A stretch of DNA of 64,000 nucleotides from Paramecium sonneborni (Eukaryota > Ciliophora > Oligohymenophorea > Peniculida > Parameciidae): the NCBI GenBank assembly GCA_905182985.1, contig CAJJDN010000113.1, forward strand, positions 29,081 through 93,080. Reading direction: 5' to 3'. The translations under genes and the position numbers were made by a program. The notes below the pieces were generated by a model that did no database searches, had not been told where the DNA came from, and saw only the letters and a program-made list of their open reading frames with translations. Below are positions 35,862 to 48,069 of the stretch, piece after piece (position 1 is the stretch's first letter; the number at the start of each line of letters is the position of its first letter).

Positions 35862-37464
35862 ATGACAGAACTTCTGTTGATAATGAATGTTAGAATTAAT
35901 GAAGGTAAAGAGGGTACAATAAATGTACATTTTGGAGATGATCCTGAGGTGTTAGCTAGAGATTTTTGTCTTTAATACAATGTAAATTAGAAATTGGTTC
36001 CTTTATTGATAGAGAATATCAATAAAAATTTAGAAGTGGCAGAATAATAGAAAGGGAATAATATATAGTCTGGTTAAGATACAATGTAATATTCAACAGA
36101 AACATGTAATTCAAAATTGATAGAAACCCCATTTAATGAACCATTGCATCAATTGTCAACGAACAATTATTTTTCAAATAATTCATCAGTTCATGAGAGA
36201 CTTTATGAAGATGCAAAAAATAAGAGATTGAAATAGAAATTGAATGTTTAAGATAGTAGATCAAAGAAAATAAAGATACAAGAGTCTGAAATAAATTATG
36301 GTTTATTTTTGTATTAGAAGGGTTTAAAAAAGAATGAGGAGAAGTTGTAGAGAGCTGAAAGTGCTAAAAAAGATTTGTAAAATTCATAATTAGTTGAATG
36401 TACACATCATCCAAGGATAAATTATGTATCTCGTTAATTGGCCCAACGTAAGGGAGATTCAGTTAGTGAACATTTGAATAGATTAGCTTAGGAATAAAAA
36501 ATAAGGAGAGAGAATGCAAGTTAATAACATTTGTAAACTGAAGTGTAGAGTTGTTCTTTTAAGCCATAAATTAATCGAATGTATTGAAAATAGAGTTAAG
36601 CAAATAGATCACGATATATAGTAGAAGAAAGAAATGAAAGAGGTAGTTAGCCATGGTATGAGTCATTGTATTCAGATTACGATTCCAAAAGATAAAAATT
36701 AGAGTAATTGGAGAGATAGTATTTTTCATCAAATTATACATTTCATCCAAAAATTGATATGATATCAGAGAAGATAGTGTAGGGAAGCAGTTTTGAATAG
36801 AGATAAAAGATTAGATCAACATCGAGATAGAATTTGTCAGTTTGTGATGAAGAGAATTAGTTATTTAAACCAAAAACAGGGAGACCTCCTGAGAAGAGAC
36901 CAAGAAATTTATTTTAAAATTTATATAATTAGGCAAAGATATAAGAGAAGAAACGATAAAATTAGATTGTGTAGTAACATTAATAATAAATGAATGCATC
37001 ATAAATACGTGCGAGTGAGAGATCAAATTAAATGATATAATCATAAATTGAATTTTCATTAATGAAGATTTTTGATTGTTTAGATAGTGATAAGGATGGA
37101 TATATAAATTCAGAGAATTGTGATGTTGGTGATTTAGAGGAGAATGTTATTAAGATTTTATCTCCTTTACTTTTGGAAATGGAATCTGGAAATCATACTT
37201 TGAATAAGAAAGAGTTTATAGAATCAGCTGAGAGGTTAGTTGCTACATTGTCTCCTGGAGAAAAACATGATTTATTGAAAAAGCCAAGTAGAAAAGTTGA
37301 TGTTCCACAATATAGTTTTAATGTGTGTAAATATTCTTTAAATTATAGCCATCTTTAAATAGGAGATCTTAAAAAATTGTAGCAGCGAAAAAGAATTGAA
37401 GATTTTAATTAATTTTTATATTAAAAATATAACTTATGTCAGACGAAGACCCATATAAAGATGA
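35862..37464 (+). CDS. unknown protein with EF-hand-like loop, likely cytoskeletal
   Basis: ATG 35862; one 27-nt intron near 36585; probably a 22-nt intron near 37330; stop then at 37462-37464, 27 bases past the start of the next gene (3' end uncertain). About 520 aa, highly polar. Repeated 'hydrophobic-x-P-x-I' pieces with basic flanks (CTHHPRINYVSRQLAQ, SCSFKPQINRM, YTFHPKIDMISEKIV), a pattern common in ciliate basal-body or cortical proteins. C-terminal part has an EF-hand-like calcium loop, FDCLDSDKDGYINSENCD (D-x-D-x-D-G). No enzyme motif. Confidence 0.68.
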
Positions 37465-39991
37465 TGATCTTGATAAAGGAGACAATCCTGATGATGATAA
37501 TAAAGATTATCCAGATGATTTTAAAGATGAATAAGATAATAATGAAGATGGAGATTTCGTAGATGATGGAGACAATCCTAAAGAAGATGATGAGTAATAT
37601 ATTTAGTATTTATTAGATATAGTCTTAAAAATAATGAAATAGCTGGTGGTCTTAAAATAACTATTGATGAATAGGGTTTAGATGACAATTAGAAATTAAG
37701 AAAGTTGAAAGATTTATTGGGATAACATGTTTAATAGGTTTAAAAATTAAGAAGGAGAAATAATAATTTAAGAACATAACTCAAAAAATTAGGAGATAAG
37801 GCTGAAAAATTAGTCTAATCTAATGTTAGGAAATAAAAATTATAAGAGTAAAAATTAGATCCAAAACATAATCATTTAGCTGAAAAGAAGATCTTATATG
37901 AAATTAAAAATAATAATAAATCTATAAAAGATTTTGCTGATAAGATAGATTCAAGAATATGTAAACTAATTATAAATATTATTAAGTGGATAAATTGATT
38001 ACTATTGATAAAATGGAGTAATCCAATGCATTATTGAGAGAATAGATTAAGGCATTAAAAGATAGGAATAAAAATTTGGATTAAACTGAAGAGGTTAATA
38101 AACTTAGTAATGAAATTATTCTTGTAGAGAAATAAATTGCTGATGAGGAAAGACTTAATAGAAAAATGTTTTTAATTATAAGGGAGTAAGAAGTAGAACT
38201 GAAATAATAATAAATTGATTGTGATTATGAAGGTAGATTGAATAATTTAAAAGATTAAATTAAATAATTAAAAGATAATATTAAAGATTCATAGAAAGAA
38301 GAATTACATTAAACAAGAAAAGAGATTGAAATGAATAATTACTTTACGGAACTTAAAAAAATGTATTTAGTATATTTATATATAAATAGTTATCGTTCTA
38401 TGTGTAATAAATTAAATAAACCATGTGAAGAGAAGGATTATTATTATAAGCCAGATGAGTAGGATAATAATAGTAATTCAATAAATTATGCACAAAAAAT
38501 ATAAAAAGATAATTAGATGGAATTTTTAAAGTAAAAGAAAAATTAAAAAAAGCCAGAAGAGAATGATGAATTGAATAAAGCATTGATGGAATTTAAAAAA
38601 GATAATTAGAAATTTTAAGAACTTTAAAATGATGTGTTGAAATTACAATAAGAAATAGAGAAGAGAGAGAAATTAACATTATAAGATAGGAAATAATAAA
38701 TAGAAGAGTATTCAAAATTGAGTGAAGATGTAGGATAATTAGCAAAATAATTAAAAGAGAAAGAAGTTTAAACAAAATCTACGGTTACTAAATTAAATGA
38801 TTTACAAAGATAGTTATAATTGTTAGATAAAAGATAAGTATAAGAATAAATACAGAGTACCTAATAGAAACCTGAGAGTATTATGTTTGGAATAGATAAA
38901 AAGACAGAGACATGTTTACCATTTGATGATTCTAAGAATTTAGATTGGACAGCAAATATGCCAATAAATTAAATAGTAGTTTGTAAAAATAGTAAAAATG
39001 ATTTAATTATTGGTTTGGAATTGTCATATGGAAATGCGGAAAGTAAAGAAGAATCAAAGATAACTAAACATATAGGATTATAAGAAGGTAGTATTGGTAA
39101 GGAATCAATTAATATCACAAATGAAGATAAATTGAGTTATATTTCTGGATTTTATAACTAAGAGTAGATAATATTTTTGAAATTTGAAACAAGCAAGAAG
39201 AGAATAATATAGGTGGGTAATATGAAATATAAAGATAATTATACAAAAGATTTTCGTATTGAAATTAAAGACAGAGAGATATTAGGATTTAATGGGATTT
39301 TAGATTATACATAAGGTAATACTCTATTTAGATAATTAGAATCTTAAAATCCATCTGAAAGATATTTAGTAGCAATAGGTTTGAATTTAAAGTAAAAGGA
39401 ATTAGATATATCAACAAAAAAGAGATTAAAAAAATAGAAAATGTTAGAAGAATAGGATAAATAAAGAGTTCCTGTAGATTATAGAAAAATAACATATCCA
39501 TTTAAAAAGAATAATCCAAAACATTTAGAATTAATTAAATCTTAACCTAAATTAGAAGTTTCTGTATATGATGAAGATAAAGGTAACGAAATAATTAATA
39601 TAAATAGTTAAATTGTATTAGAAAGAGAAGGAGAGATATTTATAAGCATAAAGAGCGTAATTGGGTTTATCATCAGTAAAGTAATTCAGTCCTTCAACAT
39701 ATAAAAAAAAGGAATATTAAGAGGAAGATTAAAAAGTATATTTATTATGATATTGAATAATAGAGAAAAGAAATGAGCGAATAAAGAAAGGTGAGAGTAG
39801 AATAGAAGAGAGAAGAAATTAAAAATAGTTTAACTTTGCCAGGAATAGATTAAAAGACTCCATAAGATAAGGATAAGAAAGGAGGGAATGCCTAAAAAAC
39901 TAATAGTCCATAAAAACAATAGAAATAAGGATAGAAATAGGGATAAAAGGAGGCTCCAAAAAAAGATGATTCTAAAGCTAAAAAAAAATGA
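37436..39991 (+). CDS. coiled-coil protein with jacalin-like region
   Basis: ATG 37436 to TGA 39989-39991, about 820 aa. Very acidic start (MSDEDPYKDDDLDKGDNPDD). Residues ~70-470 form a long coiled coil (QKLRRRNNNLRTQLKKL, then EELNKALMEFKKDNQKF and similar). Then a globular part: NQIVVCKNSKNDLIIGLELS, EDKLSYISGFYNQEQIIFLK, REILGFNGILDY, SERYLVAIGLNL; the 'I..I.G......I..L.F.T ... G..G ... L..IG' order fits a jacalin-like beta-prism. The tail is Lys/Gln-rich (GQKQGQKEAPKKDD). Introns of 23, 26, 28 and 32 nt. Probably structural, perhaps ciliary or cortical. Confidence 0.68.
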
Positions 39992-41544
39992 ATAATTTAC
40001 AAATTTCAACACCTTCAGCATTACATCGTTCTTCTATTCTAAGTTTCGAAGTTGACACCATTTATTAATCTCTAATAGAGGTCCATGTTATCGTCTAGGA
40101 TAGCATAAAGCATCTAATGGTATCTCTAAATAATGGTCTGAATGTGAGTGATGTATTGAGAAATATGCCATCATATACATTCATCAAGACTATAGAATTG
40201 TTAGAATCAATAGTAAAGTAGTTTGAATATGACAAAATCTAATCAGAATTGGAGGAGGAGAGTGAACCAGGGAAACCTTAGTATGATTAATGGAGAAGAT
40301 AAAATGCTTAATTATTGAAAGAGTTTATAAGAATACCAGAGAATAAGATTGAAGTATTAGTAGAAGAATAGTATGAAGAGAAACGTCCTTGTTGGGATGA
40401 GTTTTAACCTGAAATAGTATAAACATAATAAGAGCCAGAGAGTGATTTATATGATGATCATCTTAGAGGTCAATTATCATATAGAGAGAAAATGAGAAAG
40501 GAATTTTAAGACAATTTAGCATAGATAGAGAAAGAGAAATAAGAAGAGAGAAGAAAAATAAGAGTTTTAGTTGATGGTTAACCAGATAAGGTAACTTATG
40601 ATGTTGATGGTAAAATAATACTAAAAGCTAAAAGAGTATAATTAGCACCTGTAAGAAAGATTGAAGGATAATAAATGAAAGAATCAGCTCCATCTTAAAC
40701 AGAAGAATTAACAGTTATTAAACCTAAGAGACCAGCATTTTTAAAACCTAAATTAAAGGTGTTTAAAGTATAACCAAGTATTGAAAATGGAGAAGCATTA
40801 AAAATTATAGCATAATAAGAGAGAAATCATATCCAAGAATTTATGGATATTTTAGAATTAAAACCTGGAGTATTTTTAGAACTTGAACATTATGAAAAAG
40901 GACATAGAAATAAACATACATAAGCATAAGATTTACCATACAGAATATAAAATAAGATGGATTAATATTTAGCATCTGAATAATCATAATCTATTCGTTT
41001 ATCTAAAGAAGAGTATTCAAGTATTACAATGAATAATAGTATTTTGAGAGGATCTTATGAATAATCATATTTAAAAAAGAAATCAGGAGGATAAAGATAA
41101 AATACAACTTAAAAGACTAAATAAAGTGATTATGATGATACAATACCTAAAAATGGTATAGTAAAAGTTAATGATATTGGCAAATTTTATGACCTATTAA
41201 TAAAAGATTCAGAAATTATAGAGGAGAATACTTAATCATAATTTCCTAATATTATAATGGATAATAAATAAAGTAGTCTTAGTATTTAAGAATTAAAATC
41301 ACCATTAAAATCGGAATTACCATCTATACCTGCTACATAGTTTTATAAATATCTATCTAAATAATAACCATCTAGTCTATCTAGAATTGATAATAATAGT
41401 GTTACTGGTTCTGTAACATCTAAATTAACAAGAGATAGATCTATGCCTGATGTTATTAATAATATGAAATTACATTAATGTCTAGCTGCTCCAAAAATTG
41501 GTAAGTTTTTAGGATTTGGAATCAATTAAAAATATAAATTTTGA
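39988..41544 (+). CDS. unknown acidic/Q-rich protein, 518 aa
   Basis: Intronless frame from ATG 39988 to TGA 41542-41544. Its ATG shares ATGA with the stop of the upstream gene, so either the two overlap by 3 bases or the real start is a later ATG. Unrecognised. Helical N-terminal third (TIYQSLIEVHVIVQDSIKHL, SYTFIKTIELLESIVKQF), a short beta-like piece (KIRVLVDGQPDKVTYDVDGK), then low-complexity Ser/Gln regions. No transmembrane or signal segment. Confidence 0.68.
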
Positions 41545-41616
41545 ATATATAATCTTTTAATTTTATTTATAATTCCAAATCATTATCACCATTATTCATC
41601 ACTCTAATCCATCTTC

Positions 41617-42394
41617 TCAAAAAACATTGCTTATTATCTTAACTTTTAATTGAAATGAAGATCTCGTTAAATCTTTACATAATTCTAAAAATGTTCTTAT
41701 TTTGACAAATATTTCACTTCCTTTTAATCCTCTACATAATTTTATATAACATTTTACTTTTCTAATAACTACTCTTCTTTATCTAATCTACTTTCTGTCT
41801 TACTTTCTTTTAATCTCCTTCTTTTAAACTATGAATATTAACAACATCCAAATCTTAATTTCTATCACCCTTTATTGATGTCAAACAATGTAAGTGATAC
41901 CATACTTTCTTATCAAAACCAAATCCAGGAGGTCTTGTTAATACATGTCCAATCCTTATATCATCCTTAACTATGTTCTATAAACAGTTCTAACATTTCA
42001 CTCTATTTGATAAAGCATAACCTACTTCTATATACTATTTCATTATTTTAAATCAAATTTAACTATACTTATTTCCATCTTTTCTATTCATAAAATCATT
42101 CCAATATTTTTTCCACTCTATATCTATCCTTTCTATTTCACATATTCTATACACGAACCTATTTCAATCTATCCTCAAACTTCATATTTTTGTTTCATAT
42201 ATTTTCACCCTATTATTTTTCTTAATTTATATTCCTATCCCTAATAACTCACTATTCATTAATTCTCTTATCAATCTTCTCAATTTAAAGATGTTTAAAA
42301 ACATACATATCAATATTATATATACAAATAAATAAATATTTCTTATCTCTTTTCTTAACAGTTATTTTTTTTACTCATAATCAATTGTAACCAT
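41617..42394 (-). CDS. zf-PARP (PADR-like) zinc-finger protein
   Basis: PARP-type zinc finger, a domain that binds DNA breaks: YALSNRVKCQNCLQNIVKDD, then IRIGHVLTRPPGFGFDKKVW and YHLHCLTS, giving C-x2-C ... H-x2-C. No ADP-ribosyltransferase domain follows; the rest is basic (CYIKLCRGLKGSEIFVKIRT, LCKDLTRSSFQLKVKII). ATG 42259 or, with an extra upstream exon, 42394 (MVTIDYEQKKQLLRKE); TGA 41619-41617. Introns of 29, 22, about 38 and 25 nt were needed; the 38-nt one is longer than usual. Upstream of the finger, IDIEWKKYWNDFMNRKDGN is a likely family extension. Stand-alone zf-PARP proteins can act in DNA-damage sensing. Confidence 0.68.
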
Positions 42395-43008
42395 AATTCC
42401 TCCAAATCAATCTTTTTATATAATTATTGACTTCTATTGATTCAAGAATTATTTAAAGCCTTAATTTTGATTAAATTCTTATTGAGTTTATTTTAACAAT
42501 GGATTCAAACTTTTAACTAGTTTTATTGGTTAAATTATTACTTTATTAAAAAATAATGTTAATATCAATGATTCTTAACTATTAAATTAAACTTTTATAT
42601 TGCTTATTCTCAAAATTTGAGAAATAACATAAAAAGAGCTACTTTATAATTTAAACATATAAAAATTAATTGATTTAGAGAATCTAATTGTAAATTTATA
42701 ATGTTATTATAGTATAATTATAAAAAGTGATTGATTATAGAAGATTGAAATTATATTTGATTATTTTTATATTTATATTAAAATATTTTTAAATTTGAGT
42801 TGTTTCACCTTCTGGATTAATGTTAATCATAAATTTAATAACAATTAATAATGAAGCTATATTGATTTATATAATATTCGATATTAAGAGGTATTTTAAC
42901 AATTTTATCAGTGAAAATATTGAATACTTCTAAACTATGACGCATTAATTGATGAATTGCTCTAATTTGGATATTTATAAAGATTTTTAAATATTATTAT
43001 TGAATTAG
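42395..43008. other. intergenic, no gene seen
   Basis: About 610 bases of AT-rich spacer between divergent genes; no coding signal on either strand. Confidence 0.5.
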
Positions 43009-43464
43009 ATGAAAATCATGGATGAGAGTGTATAGAATCCTGAAAATAGAGAACAAAGAAATAATTTATCTTAAAAAAAAGAACTCAGGTCACGTTCTAA
43101 AATAGTCCCAGGCATATTCTAAGAATATAAGAGAACATATATCAAAGTACCTCCAGTTTTTAAGGATTAATTATCTAGACTTGTACTCAAGGAAGGGTTT
43201 AAAATTAAAGAAGTATAATATTATCAATAGGTTTATTAGGCTGCTAAGAAACTCTCGATAAAATATGCTACAGCTAAGACTATTATATTCCATTAAAGAT
43301 AGGAAAGGAAATAAATTATATAAGTAGGATCAAAGATGTGTTCATACACTGAACTACAATCAGTGAGAATATCAAAGTTGAGACTAATTTCAACAACCTC
43401 GAGTGATATAATTTCAAATGTTGAGTATCAACTAGTCCCTCAAAATACTATATAATACTTATGA
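43009..43464 (+). CDS. small basic protein, unknown
   Basis: Intronless ORF of 151 aa, ATG 43009 to TGA 43462-43464. Basic and helical: REQRNNLSQKKELRSRSK, GIFQEYKRTYIKVPPVF, LSRLVLKEGFKIKEVQYYQ and YATAKTIIFHQRQERKQ. The Lys/Arg-rich helix followed by a helix-turn-helix-like stretch (FKIKEVQYYQQVYQAAKKL) would suit nucleic-acid binding, but no family is recognised. Confidence 0.6.
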
Positions 43465-43917
43465 AAAATCTATTTTCATTAGGATTCCTATTTTGAATAA
43501 ATAATTTGATAACTCAATTTAAAAATCAATTAACAGTTCTCATTCTTTCTCTCTTCTTTTTATTAAAACTCATAACGTTTATCCAAGTTTTACTATCCTC
43601 ATTCAAATACTTATCACAAAATATATAAATCCTTATTTAAATTTTATAATCATTGAATATCAATTACTTTTAATTAAAATAATAAACATTATAAATCTAT
43701 TCTAGATTCTCCATTTAAAATCATGAGCTTGTACTATATATGAATAGTTATATAGCTTATATTTATAAATCATTATGATAATTATTCTTAATGCTAATTC
43801 AAAACTTATTAAATCTTACATTCTAAATAAGATTCTCTATAAAAATCCTTTATGTAATTTAATATATTTATATCTCTACTTTATTCTGTAAAAATATAAC
43901 ACGTTACACTATTCTTT
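43465..43917. other. intergenic, no gene seen
   Basis: About 450 bases of AT-rich spacer. Confidence 0.45.
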
Positions 43918-44480
43918 ATGAGATTAATTTTGTATTTATTTTATAAATACATATATCTATTTATTCATAGTATTATTTGATCATTAAAATTATATATAGA
44001 ACAATTTGAAATTAGCCTTTTTTAGAAAATTAATATCGAACTTCTTATTCCCTAAATTATCGTTGATAATTCTATTGGAAGTTTTTGCAATATTTTTGAA
44101 AATAAAATTTGTTGTTTCTCCAAATATTAAATCAACTATGAAGAAAAATGTTTAATTTAGATTCAATATCAGAATCATATTATTAATTTTAATTCACTTA
44201 AACATAAAGATGAAGATGAGCACTATTTAAATATAATGAAATGTTTCAAATTAAGAATAAAATAAGTTAATTGTCAATGTCAAAGGGTGAAATAAAAATA
44301 ATAAAAAAAAAAATTGAATCCATATTTAAATGTTGCTTAACTTATATTTTTTTAAATAAATAAAAGAGAATACTCAGCAGTACATTATATGAAAAATATA
44401 AAAATAGAAAGGTTTCATTATATATGTTTAATACTAATAAAAATTAGATTTATAATATATATAATAATTAATATGTCCTA
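43918..44480 (+). CDS. possible gene, unknown (doubtful)
   Basis: ATG 43918 and one 30-nt intron (about 43969-43998) open a long TGA-free frame with partly protein-like composition: QFEISLFQKINIELLIPQII, SFCNIFENKICCFSKYQINY, HKDEDEHYLNIMKCFKL and VNCQCQRVKQKQQ. It has Cys-rich patches but no known motif. The frame runs on past 44500 antisense to the DHHC gene, so the 3' end is not fixed. Could be a real divergent gene or a chance frame. Confidence 0.32.
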
Positions 44481-44509
44481 AGGTATTTATTATAAATTAA
44501 TAAACTAAA

Positions 44510-45142
44510 TCATTTTGCTAGGGCTTTCTCTCTTTAGTTTAGGATTAATGTAATAAAATAGGTGAAGAAAACTACAGTTGAGATAAGAAATGCCCAGAAA
44601 TGAAAGAGATTTTCACCTCCAATACATTTTCCTGTCCAAGGACAATGATGATCATAATTTGTAATACATACCTTACAAAATGGACAATGTTCAGAACGAG
44701 CTGGTTATATTTTTTAACATTTTTCACAATACCAAACATTTCTCTATTATGGCTTATTTGACAAAGTATACAACTATCCTAAGTATTATTAATTTAAAGA
44801 TGAATCATTTGAAATTCCAGGATTAGCTAATCCTACACCCAAATAAAATATTGATTATGCAATAGTAATTATTATTGCAAAAGTTATATCATTACCCAAA
44901 GCTTTTTATTATCTCATCAAAATGTAGGCAAATATATTGAATCCAATCAAAGTACCAGCAAATAATGGCCCTATAATATTTTATATAATATAACAATGAG
45001 GTCCTAAAAATATCGTTTTCGCTATGATCACATATTCTCCAAATGAACTATTATCTCTTAAAGGTCTTGGTTTGCATTCTGGTGACATATCCATTGAACC
45101 ATAATTTTCAGCACCTTCAGCCTTTATTAATATATGCTCCAT
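44510..45142 (-). CDS. DHHC palmitoyltransferase
   Basis: Protein S-acyltransferase. ATG 45142 (an in-frame ATG also exists at 45163), TGA 44512-44510, no intron, about 210 aa. Two N-terminal membrane segments (IIGPLFAGTLIGFNIFAYIL and FAIIITIAQSIFYLGVGL), NPG motif, then the Cys-rich domain WYCEKCQKIQPARSEHCPFC, KVCITNYDHHCPWTGKCIGG with the catalytic DHHC, then NLFHFWAFLISTVVFFTYFI. It stops soon after the next membrane segment, so it is short compared with most DHHC enzymes and lacks a fourth helix and long tail. Its 5' part is present again at 47677-48069 as part of a duplicated block. Confidence 0.9.
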
Positions 45143-46485
45143 CTTATGTATGACAAATATCAATTAATTATTATTAATAAGTTAATTATATGTTAATATG
45201 ATAATAATACTTAATAATTAATAATAAATAATAGTGAATGCTACAAAAATTAAAAACAATCGTTCTTTATTTATTAATAATAAATTTAAAGATATTTAAA
45301 GATGTATGTATAACTAATAAGCATTTTAGATAATATTATTTTTATTAATAAAATAAATTAATGTATTTTATACAATAATTGTAAAATTAATTATACTTAA
45401 AATGAGACACTATAATTGAATATAACTTAAAATATAGTCTAATTATGAAACTTAAATATTTTATTTTAATTAAACAAATTAAATAATACTCAACTTTGTG
45501 TTGAATTATATCAAAGGTTGATAAAAATAAACTTACATTTTGGAATTAAATAAATATCTTAACAAGTAAATTTTATTCAAAGAAATGAACTTATTTTTTA
45601 ATAAATCTCAATCATTAATTCTTATATATCTTGGATAATTAAATTATTATCAATAAAGTTACTTAAAGTTCCCTAGAAAATATATAATTTCATATTTAAG
45701 ATTTACCAATATAATTCAACTTTAATCATACATAATTTTGAGAAGACATTATATTTTTAAAAAGATTTATATCAATTATTATTAGATATTATAACAAATT
45801 TAGCTAAGTTAAAATTGAAATATTTACATTCATATAATCCTTTTATATATATCATATATTAAAGGGATAACATAAAACTCAATCTTCAAACTGTTAGATA
45901 GTGTAACTCCATATTTATCTGTATTTTTATGATTCGTGATCAAATATAAATTATAATTTGATATTCTCAAATTCAGAATAATTTACCATGTTTTTAATAA
46001 TTTATAATATTCATAATTTAAAACTTAAAATTATTAGAAAAAATTATAATTAAAATGAATTGTAAAGGCTCTTTAAAATTTTAATGATAAAATAAAAGAC
46101 AAAGTTAATTTTTATGGTAAATTTTAAAAAAATGATAAAAAAAAATTGAATTATCTTTTATAGAAACAAATATCTAAGATTATTATTTTATGACACTAAA
46201 ACTTTTCTTTCAATAAATTTCAAATTCCAACATCTAATAATATGATTTTTTCCTAAAGAATATAAGAGATTTGTAGATGTAAAAAATAAAAGAATATTAT
46301 TATAATAATTTTCTATTAATGAATTTTCTTCTAATACTGGAAAAACTTTATCCTCATCTAGACTAAGAAATTCTAAATATTTATTATTTTATGTAGTTAA
46401 AAAATTTTGGATACTCAAAACGCTTCAGAGTTTGTATTGTTTTAAATTTAATATATTTTATTTATATTTCCAATTTATTATTTTA
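44750..46485. repeat. duplicated block A (first copy)
   Basis: This 1.7-kb stretch (5' half of the DHHC gene plus upstream DNA) recurs without visible change at 47677-49411 (offset 2927), and its right part 45297-46485 recurs at 46487-47675 (offset 1190). Each join is marked by a single N (46486 and 47676). Read as assembly duplication rather than biology. Confidence 0.9.
46011..46424 (-). pseudogene. WD40-like fragment
   Basis: TGA-free frame without ATG, closed by TGA at 46013-46011 and by TGA 46427-46425 upstream. Reads FLSLDEDKVFPVLEENSLI, then LYSLGKNHIIRCWNLK, a standard WD40 strand pattern (S.G.D..IR.W....), then hydrophobic low-complexity sequence. Probably a decayed WD40 gene; a real multi-exon gene cannot be ruled out. 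The same sequence recurs at about 47201-47614 and 48938-49351 through the block duplication. Confidence 0.45.
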
Positions 46486-46486
46486 N

Positions 46487-47675
46487 TAAAGATGTATGTA
46501 TAACTAATAAGCATTTTAGATAATATTATTTTTATTAATAAAATAAATTAATGTATTTTATACAATAATTGTAAAATTAATTATACTTAAAATGAGACAC
46601 TATAATTGAATATAACTTAAAATATAGTCTAATTATGAAACTTAAATATTTTATTTTAATTAAACAAATTAAATAATACTCAACTTTGTGTTGAATTATA
46701 TCAAAGGTTGATAAAAATAAACTTACATTTTGGAATTAAATAAATATCTTAACAAGTAAATTTTATTCAAAGAAATGAACTTATTTTTTAATAAATCTCA
46801 ATCATTAATTCTTATATATCTTGGATAATTAAATTATTATCAATAAAGTTACTTAAAGTTCCCTAGAAAATATATAATTTCATATTTAAGATTTACCAAT
46901 ATAATTCAACTTTAATCATACATAATTTTGAGAAGACATTATATTTTTAAAAAGATTTATATCAATTATTATTAGATATTATAACAAATTTAGCTAAGTT
47001 AAAATTGAAATATTTACATTCATATAATCCTTTTATATATATCATATATTAAAGGGATAACATAAAACTCAATCTTCAAACTGTTAGATAGTGTAACTCC
47101 ATATTTATCTGTATTTTTATGATTCGTGATCAAATATAAATTATAATTTGATATTCTCAAATTCAGAATAATTTACCATGTTTTTAATAATTTATAATAT
47201 TCATAATTTAAAACTTAAAATTATTAGAAAAAATTATAATTAAAATGAATTGTAAAGGCTCTTTAAAATTTTAATGATAAAATAAAAGACAAAGTTAATT
47301 TTTATGGTAAATTTTAAAAAAATGATAAAAAAAAATTGAATTATCTTTTATAGAAACAAATATCTAAGATTATTATTTTATGACACTAAAACTTTTCTTT
47401 CAATAAATTTCAAATTCCAACATCTAATAATATGATTTTTTCCTAAAGAATATAAGAGATTTGTAGATGTAAAAAATAAAAGAATATTATTATAATAATT
47501 TTCTATTAATGAATTTTCTTCTAATACTGGAAAAACTTTATCCTCATCTAGACTAAGAAATTCTAAATATTTATTATTTTATGTAGTTAAAAAATTTTGG
47601 ATACTCAAAACGCTTCAGAGTTTGTATTGTTTTAAATTTAATATATTTTATTTATATTTCCAATTTATTATTTTA
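46487..47675. repeat. duplicated block A (partial copy)
   Basis: Copy of 45297-46485 flanked by single N characters at 46486 and 47676. No new genes. Confidence 0.9.
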
Positions 47676-47676
47676 N

Positions 47677-48069
47677 TGGCTTATTTGACAAAGTATACAA
47701 CTATCCTAAGTATTATTAATTTAAAGATGAATCATTTGAAATTCCAGGATTAGCTAATCCTACACCCAAATAAAATATTGATTATGCAATAGTAATTATT
47801 ATTGCAAAAGTTATATCATTACCCAAAGCTTTTTATTATCTCATCAAAATGTAGGCAAATATATTGAATCCAATCAAAGTACCAGCAAATAATGGCCCTA
47901 TAATATTTTATATAATATAACAATGAGGTCCTAAAAATATCGTTTTCGCTATGATCACATATTCTCCAAATGAACTATTATCTCTTAAAGGTCTTGGTTT
48001 GCATTCTGGTGACATATCCATTGAACCATAATTTTCAGCACCTTCAGCCTTTATTAATATATGCTCCAT
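47677..48069 (-). pseudogene. 5' fragment of the DHHC gene (copy in duplicated block)
   Basis: Same sequence as the 5' part of the DHHC gene at 44510-45142, from the ATG (48069) to about the Ser-Asn-Lys-Pro before the Cys-rich domain, where it is cut off at the N. It lacks the DHHC domain, so it cannot be an active enzyme; most likely an assembly product and not a real pseudogene. Confidence 0.8.

Noticed and set aside
37062..37358. Separate small EF-hand protein starting at ATG 37062
   Set aside because: The frame is the C-terminal part of the gene that starts at 35862; the upstream frame is continuous and coding.
43918..44480. Firm gene call for the long TGA-free frame upstream of DHHC
   Set aside because: Kept only as doubtful: frames of this size arise by chance under a one-stop code, and it runs on antisense into the DHHC gene.
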